DNA from: Chelativorans intermedius
GTDB lineage: Bacteria; Pseudomonadota; Alphaproteobacteria; Rhizobiales; Rhizobiaceae
Direction of reading: 5' to 3'
Assembly: GCF_025398255.1 (NCBI RefSeq)
Contig: NZ_JAODNW010000023.1
Coordinates: forward strand, 20,056 to 84,055
DNA: 64,000 nucleotides
Both the position numbers and the translations under genes were made by a program. Shown here in pieces: positions 25,046 to 34,529 of this stretch. The notes under the pieces were generated by a model, which was not told the origin of the DNA, did no database searches, and saw only the letters and a program-made list of their open reading frames with translations. Numbering within the stretch: the first letter of the stretch is position 1; each line of letters begins with the position of its first letter.

Positions 25046-25591
25046 ATGGCACTGGTTTGGCCGGTCTATAATGGAAGAGAACCCACACGAGGCGGCCCAT
25101 GGGCAAATATCTCAGCGCCCGACGCGATCTCGCTGTTCGAGCTCAGTGAGGCGGATTTTCTATCCGATCTGGACAAGACACCTCGCTTTGGCGACCAGCG
25201 ACGCGAATTTTTCCACGAAGGTTTCAGGCACATAGTTATTGAAATTGAACCTGATGAAGCCAGGAGGTCAGGATTGAAGCCGGGCTTCTATATCTCAAGG
25301 GTTGACCCAGAAGAGGCCTTTCGGCGGCTGATTGAGCACGCATTTGTGGGTGCACTCGGCTCGGAGAACGTTGTTCGGGTGGAATATTCCTCCACCACGG
25401 ATTCAAGTGGAAACGATGCCATAAGAATTACCGTCGTGATAGCGCCTGGCGCAGTGAAACGTTTGAGAGAGGGAGCGGCACTCGATGCACTCGTGAGGCT
25501 TCGTGAGCGTTTGCGCGATATGCGGGAGGAGCGCAATCCGATCATTGAATATGCCACCGAAGCCGAACTGGCACAGAATGCCGGTCATTAA
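25046..25591 (+). CDS. Uncharacterised protein, first gene of a low-GC two-gene module
   Basis: I do not recognise a named family. The 181-residue protein has an N-terminal beta-rich part, a central EAFRRLIEHAFVGALGSENVVRVEY segment that looks like a helix and strand, RITVVIAPGAVKRL, and an acidic-basic C-terminal helix (ALDALVRLRERLRDMREERN) ending EYATEAELAQNAGH. The C-terminal segment resembles the small partner proteins that precede HEPN-type genes. The next gene overlaps its stop by 14 nt, so the pair is cotranscribed. Codon use is AT-richer than the neighbours, suggesting acquisition by transfer. Confidence 0.72.
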   Translation: MALVWPVYNGREPTRGGPWANISAPDAISLFELSEADFLSDLDKTPRFGDQRREFFHEGFRHIVIEIEPDEARRSGLKPGFYISRVDPEEAFRRLIEHAFVGALGSENVVRVEYSSTTDSSGNDAIRITVVIAPGAVKRLREGAALDALVRLRERLRDMREERNPIIEYATEAELAQNAGH

Positions 25592-26096
25592 TCCGGATCA
25601 CTTATTGGAACAGGCGGAGAGGCTGACCGCCCCTCCCGAAGCCGGAGCGCCCAGACAGGCTGATTTGCGAAGGGCCATCTCCGCTGCGTACTATGCGCTG
25701 TTTCATGAAATTCTCATTGAAGCAACAGATAACATGATCGGGCGGAAACATAGGCAGGAGGCCCGATATGAATTGGCCTACCGCAGCGTTGATCACAAAT
25801 CGCTGCGATTATTGTGTGAAGAAATAAGAAAACAAAAGCTACCGGCAAAATACGCAAAATATGAACCAGAAGGTGGATTTGGACCGGATCTGTCAGCCGT
25901 TGCGACAGCCTTTCTGGAACTTCAGGAGAAACGGAACATCGCGGACTATGATCCGCTTTTCCGCGTGAGAACGTCAGACGCAGTTTTTGCGGTAGCAACC
26001 AGCCGCGATGCCATCCAGCGCTTGCGGGGCACACGCCGCGCGCGCCGAAAGGCCTTTCTTTCCCTGGTCTTCTTCTCTCCTAGAGGTCAAGGTTAG
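25578..26096 (+). CDS. HEPN-like helical protein, second gene of the low-GC module
   Basis: The 172-residue protein is mostly helical. LRRAISAAYYALFHEILIEA (residues 30-49) resembles the first HEPN helix pair, and LQEKRNIADYDPLF (115-128) matches the RxxADYD signature of one HEPN branch. The final helix DAVFAVATSRDAIQRLR fits too. HEPN proteins are often RNases or toxin-like partners; here the catalytic RxxxxxH motif is not evident, so activity is uncertain. It overlaps its upstream partner by 14 nt. GC is low: I count 22 of 60 bases from 25801. The basic C-terminus may be an artefact of read-through. Confidence 0.7.
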   Translation: MPVINPDHLLEQAERLTAPPEAGAPRQADLRRAISAAYYALFHEILIEATDNMIGRKHRQEARYELAYRSVDHKSLRLLCEEIRKQKLPAKYAKYEPEGGFGPDLSAVATAFLELQEKRNIADYDPLFRVRTSDAVFAVATSRDAIQRLRGTRRARRKAFLSLVFFSPRGQG

Positions 26097-26221
26097 CGTA
26101 CGCGGCCCGCTCTGTCGCATTTCCCTTAGATTCTGCCTCTTTCGGAATGACGACCGCTGCGGTTCAATGACCATATGCAGTGGGCGAGATGACCCGAGGT
26201 GAAAGGGATGGAGAAAGCGTG

Positions 26222-27901
26222 ATGCCCGAGGTGAAATCCGACATCGAGATTGCGCGCGCTGCGCACAAGAAGCCCATTCAGGAGATCGGCGCCAAGCTCG
26301 GCATTCCGCCGGAGCACCTTCTGCCCTATGGCCACGACAAGGCGAAGGTCTCGGCCGACTTCATCGCCAAGGCACGGGCGAATGGCGACGGCAAGCTGAT
26401 TCTCGTCACCGCCATCAACCCCACACCCGCCGGCGAGGGCAAGACCACCACCACGGTGGGCCTCGGCGACGGGCTGAACCGGATCGGGAAGAAGGCCGCG
26501 GTGTGCATCCGCGAAGCCTCCCTCGGCCCCTGCTTCGGCATGAAGGGGGGCGCGGCCGGCGGCGGCTATGCGCAGGTCGTGCCCATGGAGGACATGAACC
26601 TGCACTTCACAGGCGACTTCCATGCCATCACCTCCGCCCACAACCTGCTTTCCGCGCTCATCGACAATCACATCTACTGGGGCAACGAGCTGGGCATCGA
26701 CATCCGCCGGGTCGCCTGGCGCCGCGTGATGGACATGAACGACCGGGCGCTGCGGCAGATCATCTGCTCGCTCGGAGGCGTGGCCAACGGCTTTCCGCGC
26801 GAGGGGGGCTTCGACATCACCGTCGCCTCGGAGGTGATGGCCATCCTCTGCCTGGCCACGGACCTGAAGGACCTGGAGCGCCGTCTGGGTGACATCATCA
26901 TCGGTTATCGCCGTGACAAGACACCCGTGTTCGCCCGCGACCTGAAGGCCGACGGCGCCATGGCGGTTCTGCTGAAGGATGCGCTGCAGCCCAACCTGGT
27001 GCAGACGCTCGAGAACAACCCCGCCTTCGTGCATGGCGGCCCCTTTGCCAACATCGCCCATGGCTGCAACTCCGTCATGGCCACCACCACGGCGCTGAAG
27101 CTTGCCGACTATGTGGTGACGGAGGCCGGTTTCGGCGCCGATCTCGGCGCCGAGAAGTTCTTCGACATCAAGTGCCGCAAGGCGGGGCTGAAGCCCGCCG
27201 CAGCCGTGATCGTGGCGACGGTGCGCGCGCTGAAAATGAACGGCGGGGTGAAGAAGGAGGACCTGGGCACGGAAGACGTGGCAGCGGTGAAGAAGGGCTG
27301 CGCCAATCTCGGCCGCCACATCGAGAACGTGAAGCAGTTCGGCGTGCCCGCCATCGTGGCCATCAACCACTTCCACACCGACACGCAGGCCGAAATCGAG
27401 GCCGTGAAAGCCTATGTTGCCGCTCAGGGAGAGGAGGCGGTGCTGTGCCGGCACTGGGCGGAAGGCTCCGCCGGCATCGAGGAGCTGGCGCACAAGGTGG
27501 TGCAGCTTGCCGAAGGCGGCAGCTCGCAGTTCGCCCCGCTCTACCCCGAGGACATGCCGCTGTTCGAGAAGATCGACACCATTGTGAAGCGCATCTATCG
27601 CGGTTCGGAGGCGATTGCCGACAAGTCGGTTCGCGCCCAGTTGAAGCAATGGGAGGACCAGGGCTATGGCCATCTGCCGGTGTGCATGGCCAAGACGCAA
27701 TACTCCTTCTCGACCGACCCCAATCTGCGCGGCGCGCCCACCGGCCATGTGGTGCCGGTGCGCGAGGTGCGCCTTTCGGCGGGCGCCGGCTTCGTCGTCG
27801 CCATCTGCGGCGAGATCATGACCATGCCCGGCCTGCCACGCACGCCGGCGGCGGAGAAGATCTTCCTGAACGAGGCGGGCCACATCGAAGGGCTGTTCTG
27901 A
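26222..27901 (+). CDS. fhs: Formate-tetrahydrofolate ligase
   Basis: The 559-residue protein makes 10-formyltetrahydrofolate from formate, ATP and tetrahydrofolate in one-carbon metabolism. It shows the P-loop-like [15 protein letters not shown] near residue 60, [21 protein letters not shown], then FTGDFHAI and the substrate-pocket [12 protein letters not shown]. Length fits the family (about 555). I chose ATG 26222 with GGAG about 9 nt upstream, since the extra upstream residues are not conserved-looking. A strong hairpin follows the stop. Confidence 0.97.
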   Translation: MPEVKSDIEIARAAHKKPIQEIGAKLGIPPEHLLPYGHDKAKVSADFIAKARANGDGKLILVTAINPTPAGEGKTTTTVGLGDGLNRIGKKAAVCIREASLGPCFGMKGGAAGGGYAQVVPMEDMNLHFTGDFHAITSAHNLLSALIDNHIYWGNELGIDIRRVAWRRVMDMNDRALRQIICSLGGVANGFPREGGFDITVASEVMAILCLATDLKDLERRLGDIIIGYRRDKTPVFARDLKADGAMAVLLKDALQPNLVQTLENNPAFVHGGPFANIAHGCNSVMATTTALKLADYVVTEAGFGADLGAEKFFDIKCRKAGLKPAAAVIVATVRALKMNGGVKKEDLGTEDVAAVKKGCANLGRHIENVKQFGVPAIVAINHFHTDTQAEIEAVKAYVAAQGEEAVLCRHWAEGSAGIEELAHKVVQLAEGGSSQFAPLYPEDMPLFEKIDTIVKRIYRGSEAIADKSVRAQLKQWEDQGYGHLPVCMAKTQYSFSTDPNLRGAPTGHVVPVREVRLSAGAGFVVAICGEIMTMPGLPRTPAAEKIFLNEAGHIEGLF

Positions 27902-27908
27902 CGCGGCG

Positions 27909-27930
27909 CCCGGCCCGCGCCTGGGCCGGG
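27909..27930 (+). terminator. Hairpin downstream of fhs
   Basis: CCCGGCCC-GCGCCT-GGGCCGGG is a perfect 8-bp stem starting 8 nt after the fhs stop. No U-tract follows directly. Confidence 0.55.
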
Positions 27931-28013
27931 GCGTGACCGGATTCATTTGATCTGGCGGGATTTTTGTCCGAAAAGCGGACCCGCGTTTCGGGAATCCTGT
28001 CTGGGAGGCGTTC

Positions 28014-28775
28014 ATGAATCCATCCGGCATCACCGCGCTTGTCACCGGCGGCGGCTCGGGCCTTGGCGAGGCGACGGCGCGCGCCCTGGCACAGCGGGGC
28101 GCAAAGGTGGCCATCGCCGATATCGGCATGGAGAGGGCCCGCACGGTGGCCGCTGAGATCGGCGGGCTGGCAGTGCGCTGCGATGTGACCAGCGCGGAGG
28201 AGGCGGAAACTGCCCTCGCCGCCGCGACGGAGAAGCTGGGGTCGCCGCGCATCCTCGTCAACTGCGCCGGCATCGCCGTGGCGATGAAGACCGTGGGCAG
28301 GGACGGGCCGCATCCGCTCGACCTCTATCGCAGGGTGATCGAGATCAACCTGCTCGGCACCTTCAACATGATCCGCCTCTTCGCCGCCCGCGCGCAGGAG
28401 CTGGAGCCGCTGGAGGGTGGAGAGCGCGGCGTCATCGTCAACACCGCTTCCGTTGCCGCCTTCGACGGGCAGATCGGCCAGGCTGCCTATGCCGCCTCAA
28501 AGGGCGGCGTGGTGGGCATGACGCTGCCCGTTGCGCGCGATCTCGCCCGCGCTGGCATCCGCGTGTGCACCATCGCGCCGGGCATCTTCAAGACGCCCAT
28601 GATGGCCGGCCTGCCCGAGGAGGCGCAGGCCTCGCTCGCCCAGCAGGTGCCCTTCCCGCCGCGGCTCGGCGAACCGGCCGAATATGCGGCGCTTGCCTGC
28701 CATATCGTCGAAAACCAGATGCTGAACGGCGAGACGATCCGGCTCGATGGCGCCATCCGCATGGCGCCCCGATAG
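28014..28775 (+). CDS. Short-chain dehydrogenase (3-hydroxyacyl-CoA dehydrogenase type 2-like)
   Basis: The 253-residue SDR has the NAD-binding [10 protein letters not shown] near the N-terminus, the NCAG motif at about residue 84 (VNCAGIAV), and the catalytic Ser-Tyr-Lys in [23 protein letters not shown]. The motif [23 protein letters not shown] and overall sequence resemble the HSD17B10-type enzymes that oxidise 3-hydroxy-2-methylacyl-CoA in isoleucine breakdown. That specificity is inferred. The next gene starts 9 nt downstream, so they may be cotranscribed. Confidence 0.93.
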   Translation: MNPSGITALVTGGGSGLGEATARALAQRGAKVAIADIGMERARTVAAEIGGLAVRCDVTSAEEAETALAAATEKLGSPRILVNCAGIAVAMKTVGRDGPHPLDLYRRVIEINLLGTFNMIRLFAARAQELEPLEGGERGVIVNTASVAAFDGQIGQAAYAASKGGVVGMTLPVARDLARAGIRVCTIAPGIFKTPMMAGLPEEAQASLAQQVPFPPRLGEPAEYAALACHIVENQMLNGETIRLDGAIRMAPR

Positions 28776-28784
28776 GACGCGGCG

Positions 28785-29534
28785 ATGGCCAGGGCCGACC
28801 CCTTCCTCAAAACCGACGCACAAGCCATCCGGCTGGCGAAGACGCTGATGCGCACCGCCCGCTTTGGCGCGCTGGCCACCATCGACGCCGACGGCGCGCC
28901 GCTGGCAACCCGCGTGGCAGTGGCCACCGACACGGATGGCGCGCCGCTAATCCTGGTCTCCACGCTTTCCGCGCATACAGCGGCGCTGCAGGCCGAGCCG
29001 CGCTGCGCGCTGCTGGTGGGCGAGCCCGGCAAGGGCGACCCCCTCGCCCATCCGCGGCTGACCCTGAAGGCGCGGGCCGAAAGGCTGCAGCCCGGCACGG
29101 CCGGCCACGCGCATGCGAGGCGGCGCTACCTCAACCGACATCCCAAGGCGAAGCTCTATGAAGGCTTCCCGGATTTCAGCTTCTTCCGGCTGGAGCCGCA
29201 GGACGGGCTTCTCAACGGCGGCTTTGCCCGTGCCTACCGGCTGACGCGGGGGGAACTGCTGGCGCCGGCGCAGATCGCCGCCGCCCTCGCCGAGACCGAG
29301 CAGCAGGCCCTCGACCATATGAATGCCGAGCACGCCGACGCCGTCGAAGCCTATGCCACGGCGCTGGCCGCAGGCACGGCGGGCCAGTGGCGGCTTGTCG
29401 GCATCGACCCGGAGGGCATGGACCTCGCCCGGGGCGACGAGGTGCGGCGCGTCTTCTTCGAGGCGCCGCTCGGCGAGCCCTCGCAATTGCGCCCCGTGCT
29501 CGTGGCCATGGCCAGGAAGGCGCGCGGCGGCTAG
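28785..29534 (+). CDS. HugZ-like pyridoxamine-phosphate-oxidase-fold protein with DUF2470
   Basis: The 249-residue protein has a split-barrel flavin-binding-type domain (ARFGALATIDADGAP, then LILVSTLSAHTAALQAEPRCALLVGEPGKGDPL) and a C-terminal DUF2470 domain (LDHMNAEHADAVEAYATAL, then MDLARGDEVRRVFF). HugZ relatives bind or degrade heme; the heme-binding His-type residues are in the conserved HMNAEHADA helix. A heme role is plausible but not shown. It is 4 nt before the TrmH gene. Confidence 0.88.
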   Translation: MARADPFLKTDAQAIRLAKTLMRTARFGALATIDADGAPLATRVAVATDTDGAPLILVSTLSAHTAALQAEPRCALLVGEPGKGDPLAHPRLTLKARAERLQPGTAGHAHARRRYLNRHPKAKLYEGFPDFSFFRLEPQDGLLNGGFARAYRLTRGELLAPAQIAAALAETEQQALDHMNAEHADAVEAYATALAAGTAGQWRLVGIDPEGMDLARGDEVRRVFFEAPLGEPSQLRPVLVAMARKARGG

Positions 29535-29538
29535 GCCC

Positions 29539-30336
29539 ATGCGCACGCTCATCCCGATCGACGACCCGGACGATCCGCGGATCGCCGCTTATCGCGACAT
29601 CCGCGAGCGCGACCTCGTGGGCCGCCAGGGCCGCTTCGTGGCCGAGGGCAAGGTGGTGCTGAACGTGCTCTTCTCCGCCTCCCGCTTCGCCGCCGAATCG
29701 GTGCTGTTGCGCGACAACCGGGTGGCGGGGATGGAGGAGATCCTGCGCCGCGTGCCGGAGAAGGTGCCTGTCTATGTGGCGAGCGCGGCGGTGATGGACG
29801 CCATCGCCGGCTTTCCCATGCACCGCGGCGTGCTGGCGATCGGCCGCCGCGAATGCGAGGAGGATGCGCAGGCACTCCTTGCCCGCCTGCCGAAGCGGGC
29901 GCTGGTGGTGGCGCTGTCTGGCATCGCCAACCATGACAATATGGGCGCCATCTTCCGCAACGCCGCCGCCTTCGGCGCCGATGCGGTGGTCATGGATGCC
30001 GGCTCGTGCGATCCGCTCTACCGCAAGGCCATCCGCGTTTCCGTGGGGGCTGCACTCAAGGTGCCCTTTGCACGCGCCAGCACCGCCGAGGACATGGTGG
30101 AAGCCCTCCTCCGGGCCAGCTTCACGATCCTGGCGCTCAGCCCGCGCGGGGAGCGTGACATCGCGCAGGCCCGCCGCAGGGCGCGTACGGCGCTGCTTCT
30201 GGGCGCCGAGGGGCCGGGCCTGCCGGCTGCCCTGCTCGACCGCCTGCCATCGGTGCGAATTGCCATGCGCGAGGATTTCGACAGTCTGAACGTCGCCACA
30301 GCCTCTGCCATCGCGCTGCACAGGCTGTGGCGATAG
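29539..30336 (+). CDS. TrmH/SpoU family RNA 2'-O-methyltransferase
   Basis: The 265-residue protein carries the SpoU domain with its three motifs: GIANHDNMGAIFRNAAAFGADAVVM (N and R catalytic residues), LLLGAEGPGLP and SVRIAMREDFDSLNVATASAIAL. An N-terminal L30e-like region (about 1-100) binds substrate RNA. It methylates a ribose in tRNA or rRNA using S-adenosylmethionine; the target is unknown. It starts 4 nt after the HugZ-like gene and converges on the coiled-coil gene. Confidence 0.94.
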   Translation: MRTLIPIDDPDDPRIAAYRDIRERDLVGRQGRFVAEGKVVLNVLFSASRFAAESVLLRDNRVAGMEEILRRVPEKVPVYVASAAVMDAIAGFPMHRGVLAIGRRECEEDAQALLARLPKRALVVALSGIANHDNMGAIFRNAAAFGADAVVMDAGSCDPLYRKAIRVSVGAALKVPFARASTAEDMVEALLRASFTILALSPRGERDIAQARRRARTALLLGAEGPGLPAALLDRLPSVRIAMREDFDSLNVATASAIALHRLWR

Positions 30337-30339
30337 CGG

Positions 30340-31545
30340 CTATTCGCCGGGCGATGTGGAGCCGGCGCGCAGGGCGCGCACGCGCTCGGCCAGGCTGGGC
30401 TGCCCGCCGGGCGCGCCCGTCCCTTCCTGCAGTGCGGAAAGCGCCCTGTCGATCGGCGAATCCGGCCCCTCCAGCGCGGCGGCCACGCTGACCACCTGCG
30501 CGGCCAGATCGGAGATCTGCTCGCGCAGCGCCTCGTCGCCGGCGCCGTCCTCCGCCCTGGCGATGGCGGAGCGCAGCCGCCTGTTCTCGCGCATCAGGGT
30601 GGAAAGCCGCGAGCGCAACCGCTCCAGCTCGCCCTTGCGGGCCGTCTGGCCGCCGGCGTCATCCGCACCCTGCTCGTCCAAAAGAGCGGCGATGCGCCGC
30701 GAAAGGTCCGTCACCTGCTCCTCCAGCCTTGCCTTTTCCTGCTCCACCTCGGCGAGCCGGCGTTCCGGGTCCGGCCCCTCCTGCCCCGCCGCCTGCCTCA
30801 GGCGGGCGATCTCCTTTTCCCGCCGCTCCAGCCGCTCGTCGCGGGTCGATACCGCGGCGATCAGCTCCTCCACCTTGCGTTCCATCTCCTGGGCGCGGGC
30901 GCGCGCAACATTGAGCGCCTCCTCCGCTTCGGTCTTCTGAGAAAGGGCGGCGCGGCGCGCCCGTTCGGCCTCTCGAACCTGGCCGCGCAGGGCCGCAATG
31001 GTGTCGTTGAGTCGCTCGAGGTCGCCCTCGCGCGCCACCACCTCCACCTGGAGGGTGCTGGCGGTAAGGCTTGCCTCCTCATAGAGGCGCGACAGCTCTT
31101 CCACCTGCCGCCCGCTCTCGGCCAGGCGGCGTTCGGTCTCGGCCAGCTTCGCGGTGAGCGTCGCGATCTCCGCCTCGCGCTCGGAAAGCCGGGCGGCGAG
31201 GTCGTCATGGCGGGCCTGAAGGGCGGCGAGCGCCTCCTCGCGCGCCGCACATGCCTCGCCAAGGCGGGCGATCTCCTCGCGCTGGCGGTTGATCTCCACC
31301 AGATCCTGCGCCGCCTTCTTCTTGATGGCTTCCGCCTTCATCTCCAACCGGCGTGTCGCCATGGCATGTTCGGCGCGCAGGGCATCCACCTGCGCCTCGA
31401 TCTCCTGGCGGGTGAGCGGGGTGGTGGCCTCGATGCGCTGCCTAGCAAGCGCGCCGGCACGCCGCCACAGGGCGGGCGCGACCGCCAGCGCCAGCGCCGC
31501 AGCGACCAGGAAACCGAGAATGAACCAAAGAGCGGTCTCAATCAC
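30340..31545 (-). CDS. Membrane-anchored coiled-coil protein
   Basis: The 401-residue protein has one N-terminal membrane helix (ALWFILGFLVAAALALAVAPAL) and then almost 330 residues of heptad-rich, charged sequence (for example QIEALRAEHAMATRRLEMK-like and EREAEIATLTAKLAETERR). It has no recognisable enzymatic domain. Length and layout fit a large class of rhizobial proteins with structural or cell-envelope roles. I chose GTG 31545 because the membrane helix starts there; the Shine-Dalgarno site is weak, and longer upstream starts give a basic, low-complexity tail. Confidence 0.78.
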   Translation of the reverse strand: MIETALWFILGFLVAAALALAVAPALWRRAGALARQRIEATTPLTRQEIEAQVDALRAEHAMATRRLEMKAEAIKKKAAQDLVEINRQREEIARLGEACAAREEALAALQARHDDLAARLSEREAEIATLTAKLAETERRLAESGRQVEELSRLYEEASLTASTLQVEVVAREGDLERLNDTIAALRGQVREAERARRAALSQKTEAEEALNVARARAQEMERKVEELIAAVSTRDERLERREKEIARLRQAAGQEGPDPERRLAEVEQEKARLEEQVTDLSRRIAALLDEQGADDAGGQTARKGELERLRSRLSTLMRENRRLRSAIARAEDGAGDEALREQISDLAAQVVSVAAALEGPDSPIDRALSALQEGTGAPGGQPSLAERVRALRAGSTSPGE

Positions 31546-31735
31546 GAGGCGTGTCCGTCGGCGCCGGAGCGGCGGGCGCGTCCCGAAGGCCGCGCGCCCC
31601 GCCCTGTCTCGTTTCCACACGCCACCTGCCCGAGAGCCCCGCGGGTCCGCGCACGCAGCGCAAGCACGGCGCATACTCTGCCACGGCGCACGACAGCAAG
31701 CCAGAGCGCCCCGGCGCGCCGGACATCGGAGCGCC

Positions 31736-32326
31736 TCAGAAGGGGTTCCAGGTGGGGCTGGGCGTAAGCTTCAGATAGCCCAGATTGACACCCAGGCGGG
31801 CTCCGACGCCGGTGCGGATGGGCACGATGAGGACCGGCCCGTTCTTGAGCACATTGAAGCCGAGCCCGGCCACGAGATAGGCCGAGCCTGCGACGCCGGC
31901 ATAACGCCGGTAAAGGTCGTTCACCGTTTCGAGATTGTAGACGAGGACCATGACGCGCGATCCCTGGCCGCCGAAGTCCCAGCCGATGGAGGGACCCTGC
32001 CAGTAGACCGGGTGATCGCCCGCATTCTTGGTGTAGAGCATGCCCTCGCCATAGGTGAGGCCGCCGACGATGGCGCCGGAGCCCTCCTCGCCCAGCACAT
32101 AGCCGTTGGGCAGTCCGTAGGAGGAGAAGATCTTCTCCACCAGCGTGGCCAGCCCGCCGGAGGTAGCACCGAAGAAGTCGCTCCCGGCCTCTATGATTTC
32201 GTCCATCGTGTAGCCGTTCTGCTGGGCTCGGGCGGCGGGAACGGGCATGAGAATCGCCGCACCCAGCATCGCCAGGGCCACAAGGGCAAGACCCGCCTTC
32301 GCGCGGCTGAAGAAACTCATCAGCAT
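31736..32326 (-). CDS. eipA: EipA / DUF1134 family periplasmic protein
   Basis: The 196-residue protein has a signal peptide (AGLALVALAMLGAAILMPVP, cleavage after AARA) and the DUF1134 body: GYTMDEIIEAGSDFFGATSGGLA, SSYGLPNGYVLGEEGSGAIVGGLTYGEG, and GPSIGWDFGGQGSRVMVLVYNL. EipA supports envelope integrity in Brucella and is essential in some backgrounds. I chose ATG 32326, with GGAGAG 7-10 nt upstream; an ATG at 32341 would lengthen the n-region. It is divergent from chpT with a 297-nt gap. Confidence 0.9.
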   Translation of the reverse strand: MLMSFFSRAKAGLALVALAMLGAAILMPVPAARAQQNGYTMDEIIEAGSDFFGATSGGLATLVEKIFSSYGLPNGYVLGEEGSGAIVGGLTYGEGMLYTKNAGDHPVYWQGPSIGWDFGGQGSRVMVLVYNLETVNDLYRRYAGVAGSAYLVAGLGFNVLKNGPVLIVPIRTGVGARLGVNLGYLKLTPSPTWNPF

Positions 32327-32623
32327 CGGTCGTCTCTCCATTGTCGGGCGGCGCATGGCAGCCGCCGTCATTCGTTAGAAAGGGAGGGTAATCCGTAATC
32401 CTTTTTCAACCATTAAACGGGCGGCAAGATGGCACTTTCGCGGCCCGGTGGCGGGCGAGCCGCCAGGCAGGGCCGCTTCGGCGCGAATGTGGCCCTCCTT
32501 TGTTGCCGGGCGGCCCGCGATGTGTAACCACAATGCCACCTGCCGAGAGGGCGATTCGCGGCGGCACCGGCGGCGCCGCGCAGTGCTGAAACGGGGATTG
32601 TTGACAGGGGACGGTTCGAGACA
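32327..32623. other. Divergent promoter region between eipA and chpT
   Basis: This 297-nt region should carry both promoters. TTCAACCATTAAACG (about 32403-32417) is one mismatch from the TTAACCAT half-site used by rhizobial CtrA, but it is not convincing alone. I see no hairpin of note. Confidence 0.35.
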
Positions 32624-33253
32624 ATGAACGAGATTCTTTCGCTGAGCGCGCCCGATCTGGCTGCCCTTCTGTGCAGCCGCGTCTGCCACGACATCATCTC
32701 GCCCGTCGGGGCCATCAGCAACGGGCTGGAGCTTCTCGACGAGGGCGGCGCGGAAGAGGACGCGATGGCGCTCATCCGCGCCAGCGCCAGAAACGCCTCG
32801 GCGCGGCTGCAGTTCGCCCGCATCGCCTTCGGCGCGGCCGGTTCCGCCGGCATGCAGATCGACACCGGCGATGCCCACTCGGTGGCCATGGCCTTCATCC
32901 AGAACGAGAAGCCGGAGCTCGAATGGATCGGCGGGCGGGCGCTCTTGCCCAAGAACAAGGTGAAGCTGCTGTTGAACCTGCTTCTGGTCGCCAATGCCGC
33001 CATACCGCGCGGCGGCAAGCTGACGGTGCGCCTGGACGCGCTCGAAACGGCACCGAAATTCACCATCACCGCCCGTGGCCCGATGATGCGGGTGCCGCCA
33101 AAGTTCCTGGAGCTGCATTCCGGGCGTACCGCCGACGAGCCCATCGACGCGCACAGCGTGCAGTTCTACTATACGCTGCTTCTGGCGCGCGAAACCGGGA
33201 TGAGCATTTCCATCCATGCCTCCGCCGAGGAGATCGTGCTGAGCGCGGCCTGA
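32624..33253 (+). CDS. chpT: Histidine phosphotransferase of the CckA-CtrA relay
   Basis: The 209-residue protein has the ChpT dimerisation helix with phosphorylatable His22 in RVCHDIISPVGAISNGLELL. The C-terminal half is a degenerate ATPase-like fold (LLNLLLVANAAIPRGGKLTV) without a full nucleotide-binding motif, as expected. It passes phosphate from CckA to CtrA and CpdR, controlling the cell cycle. The response regulator 112 nt downstream, ctrA and sciP lie within 4 kb, so the relay is clustered. Confidence 0.95.
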   Translation: MNEILSLSAPDLAALLCSRVCHDIISPVGAISNGLELLDEGGAEEDAMALIRASARNASARLQFARIAFGAAGSAGMQIDTGDAHSVAMAFIQNEKPELEWIGGRALLPKNKVKLLLNLLLVANAAIPRGGKLTVRLDALETAPKFTITARGPMMRVPPKFLELHSGRTADEPIDAHSVQFYYTLLLARETGMSISIHASAEEIVLSAA

Positions 33254-33274
33254 GACGGCAGCCGGCGCCGTTGC

Positions 33275-33290
33275 TTAAGAAGGAATTTAC
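33275..33290. promoter_or_regulatory. CtrA-like box (one mismatch) upstream of the response regulator
   Basis: TTAA (33275-33278), seven bases and TTTAC (33286-33290) match TTAA-N7-TTAAC with one mismatch. The site is 75-90 nt upstream of the start at 33365. A CAGCGG-CTTTA-CCGCTG hairpin (about 33302-33319) lies just downstream. Confidence 0.4.
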
Positions 33291-33364
33291 CACTCCCGTT
33301 TGCAGCGGCTTTACCGCTGCTGCTTACCATGCGCACCAGGTCTTGGTTAAAGGGGAGCGGAAGC

Positions 33365-33733
33365 ATGAAGCGCTGCTTGATCGTCGATGACTCCAGTGTC
33401 ATCCGCAAGGTGGCAAAGCGCATTCTCGCTGGCCCCGAGATGCTGGTGGGCGAAGCGGCCACCGCTCACGAGGCCATCGAGATATGCCGGCACGAGATGC
33501 CGGAGATCGTGGTCGTCGACAGCCTGCTGCCAGACATGGACTCGGCCGATCTCATCCGTCGGCTTGCCCTCATCGCACCCGAGGCGCGGCCGCACATCGT
33601 GCTGTGCCTGTGCCAGTTCGACGTCGGCCGCATCATGCGCGCCAAGCGCGCCGGCGCCAAGGGCTATATCCTGAAGCCCTTTACCCGCGACCAGCTTCTC
33701 GAAAGCTTCCGCGATTTCGACCTGGCGGCCTGA
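33365..33733 (+). CDS. Single-domain response regulator, divergent in key residues
   Basis: The 122-residue receiver has no output domain. The acidic pair is D8-D9 (LIVDDSSV), the phospho-acceptor would be D52 (VVVDSLLPDMD), and the conserved Lys is K104 (YILKPFT). The switch Thr/Ser is replaced by Cys in LCLCQ and the usual Gly after the phospho-Asp block is Ser, so signalling behaviour may differ from CheY. Its place between chpT and ctrA suggests a CpdR-like or accessory role in the relay, but the match to CpdR is weak. It converges on ctrA with a strong terminator between. Confidence 0.85.
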   Translation: MKRCLIVDDSSVIRKVAKRILAGPEMLVGEAATAHEAIEICRHEMPEIVVVDSLLPDMDSADLIRRLALIAPEARPHIVLCLCQFDVGRIMRAKRAGAKGYILKPFTRDQLLESFRDFDLAA

Positions 33734-33777
33734 GGACGGCCCGCATTCCGCCCTTTCGCACCATCACCGGCCCCAAC

Positions 33778-33805
33778 AAAAAACCCGGCTCCTCGAAGCC
33801 GGGTT
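33778..33805 (-). terminator. Rho-independent terminator of ctrA
   Basis: AACCCGGCT-CCTCGA-AGCCGGGTT forms a perfect 9-bp stem (33782-33805). On the ctrA strand a run of T follows (TTTTTTGTTG, 33783-33774), giving a classic terminator about 30 nt after the ctrA stop. The convergent response-regulator gene ends on the other side. Confidence 0.85.
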
Positions 33806-33833
33806 GTGGCAGAAGCGGGGAAAAGCCTCAGGC

Positions 33834-34529
<696 letters not shown>

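Noticed and set aside
26126..28273. Minus-strand open frame opposite fhs
   Set aside because: Antisense shadow of fhs, with no recognisable domain or start.
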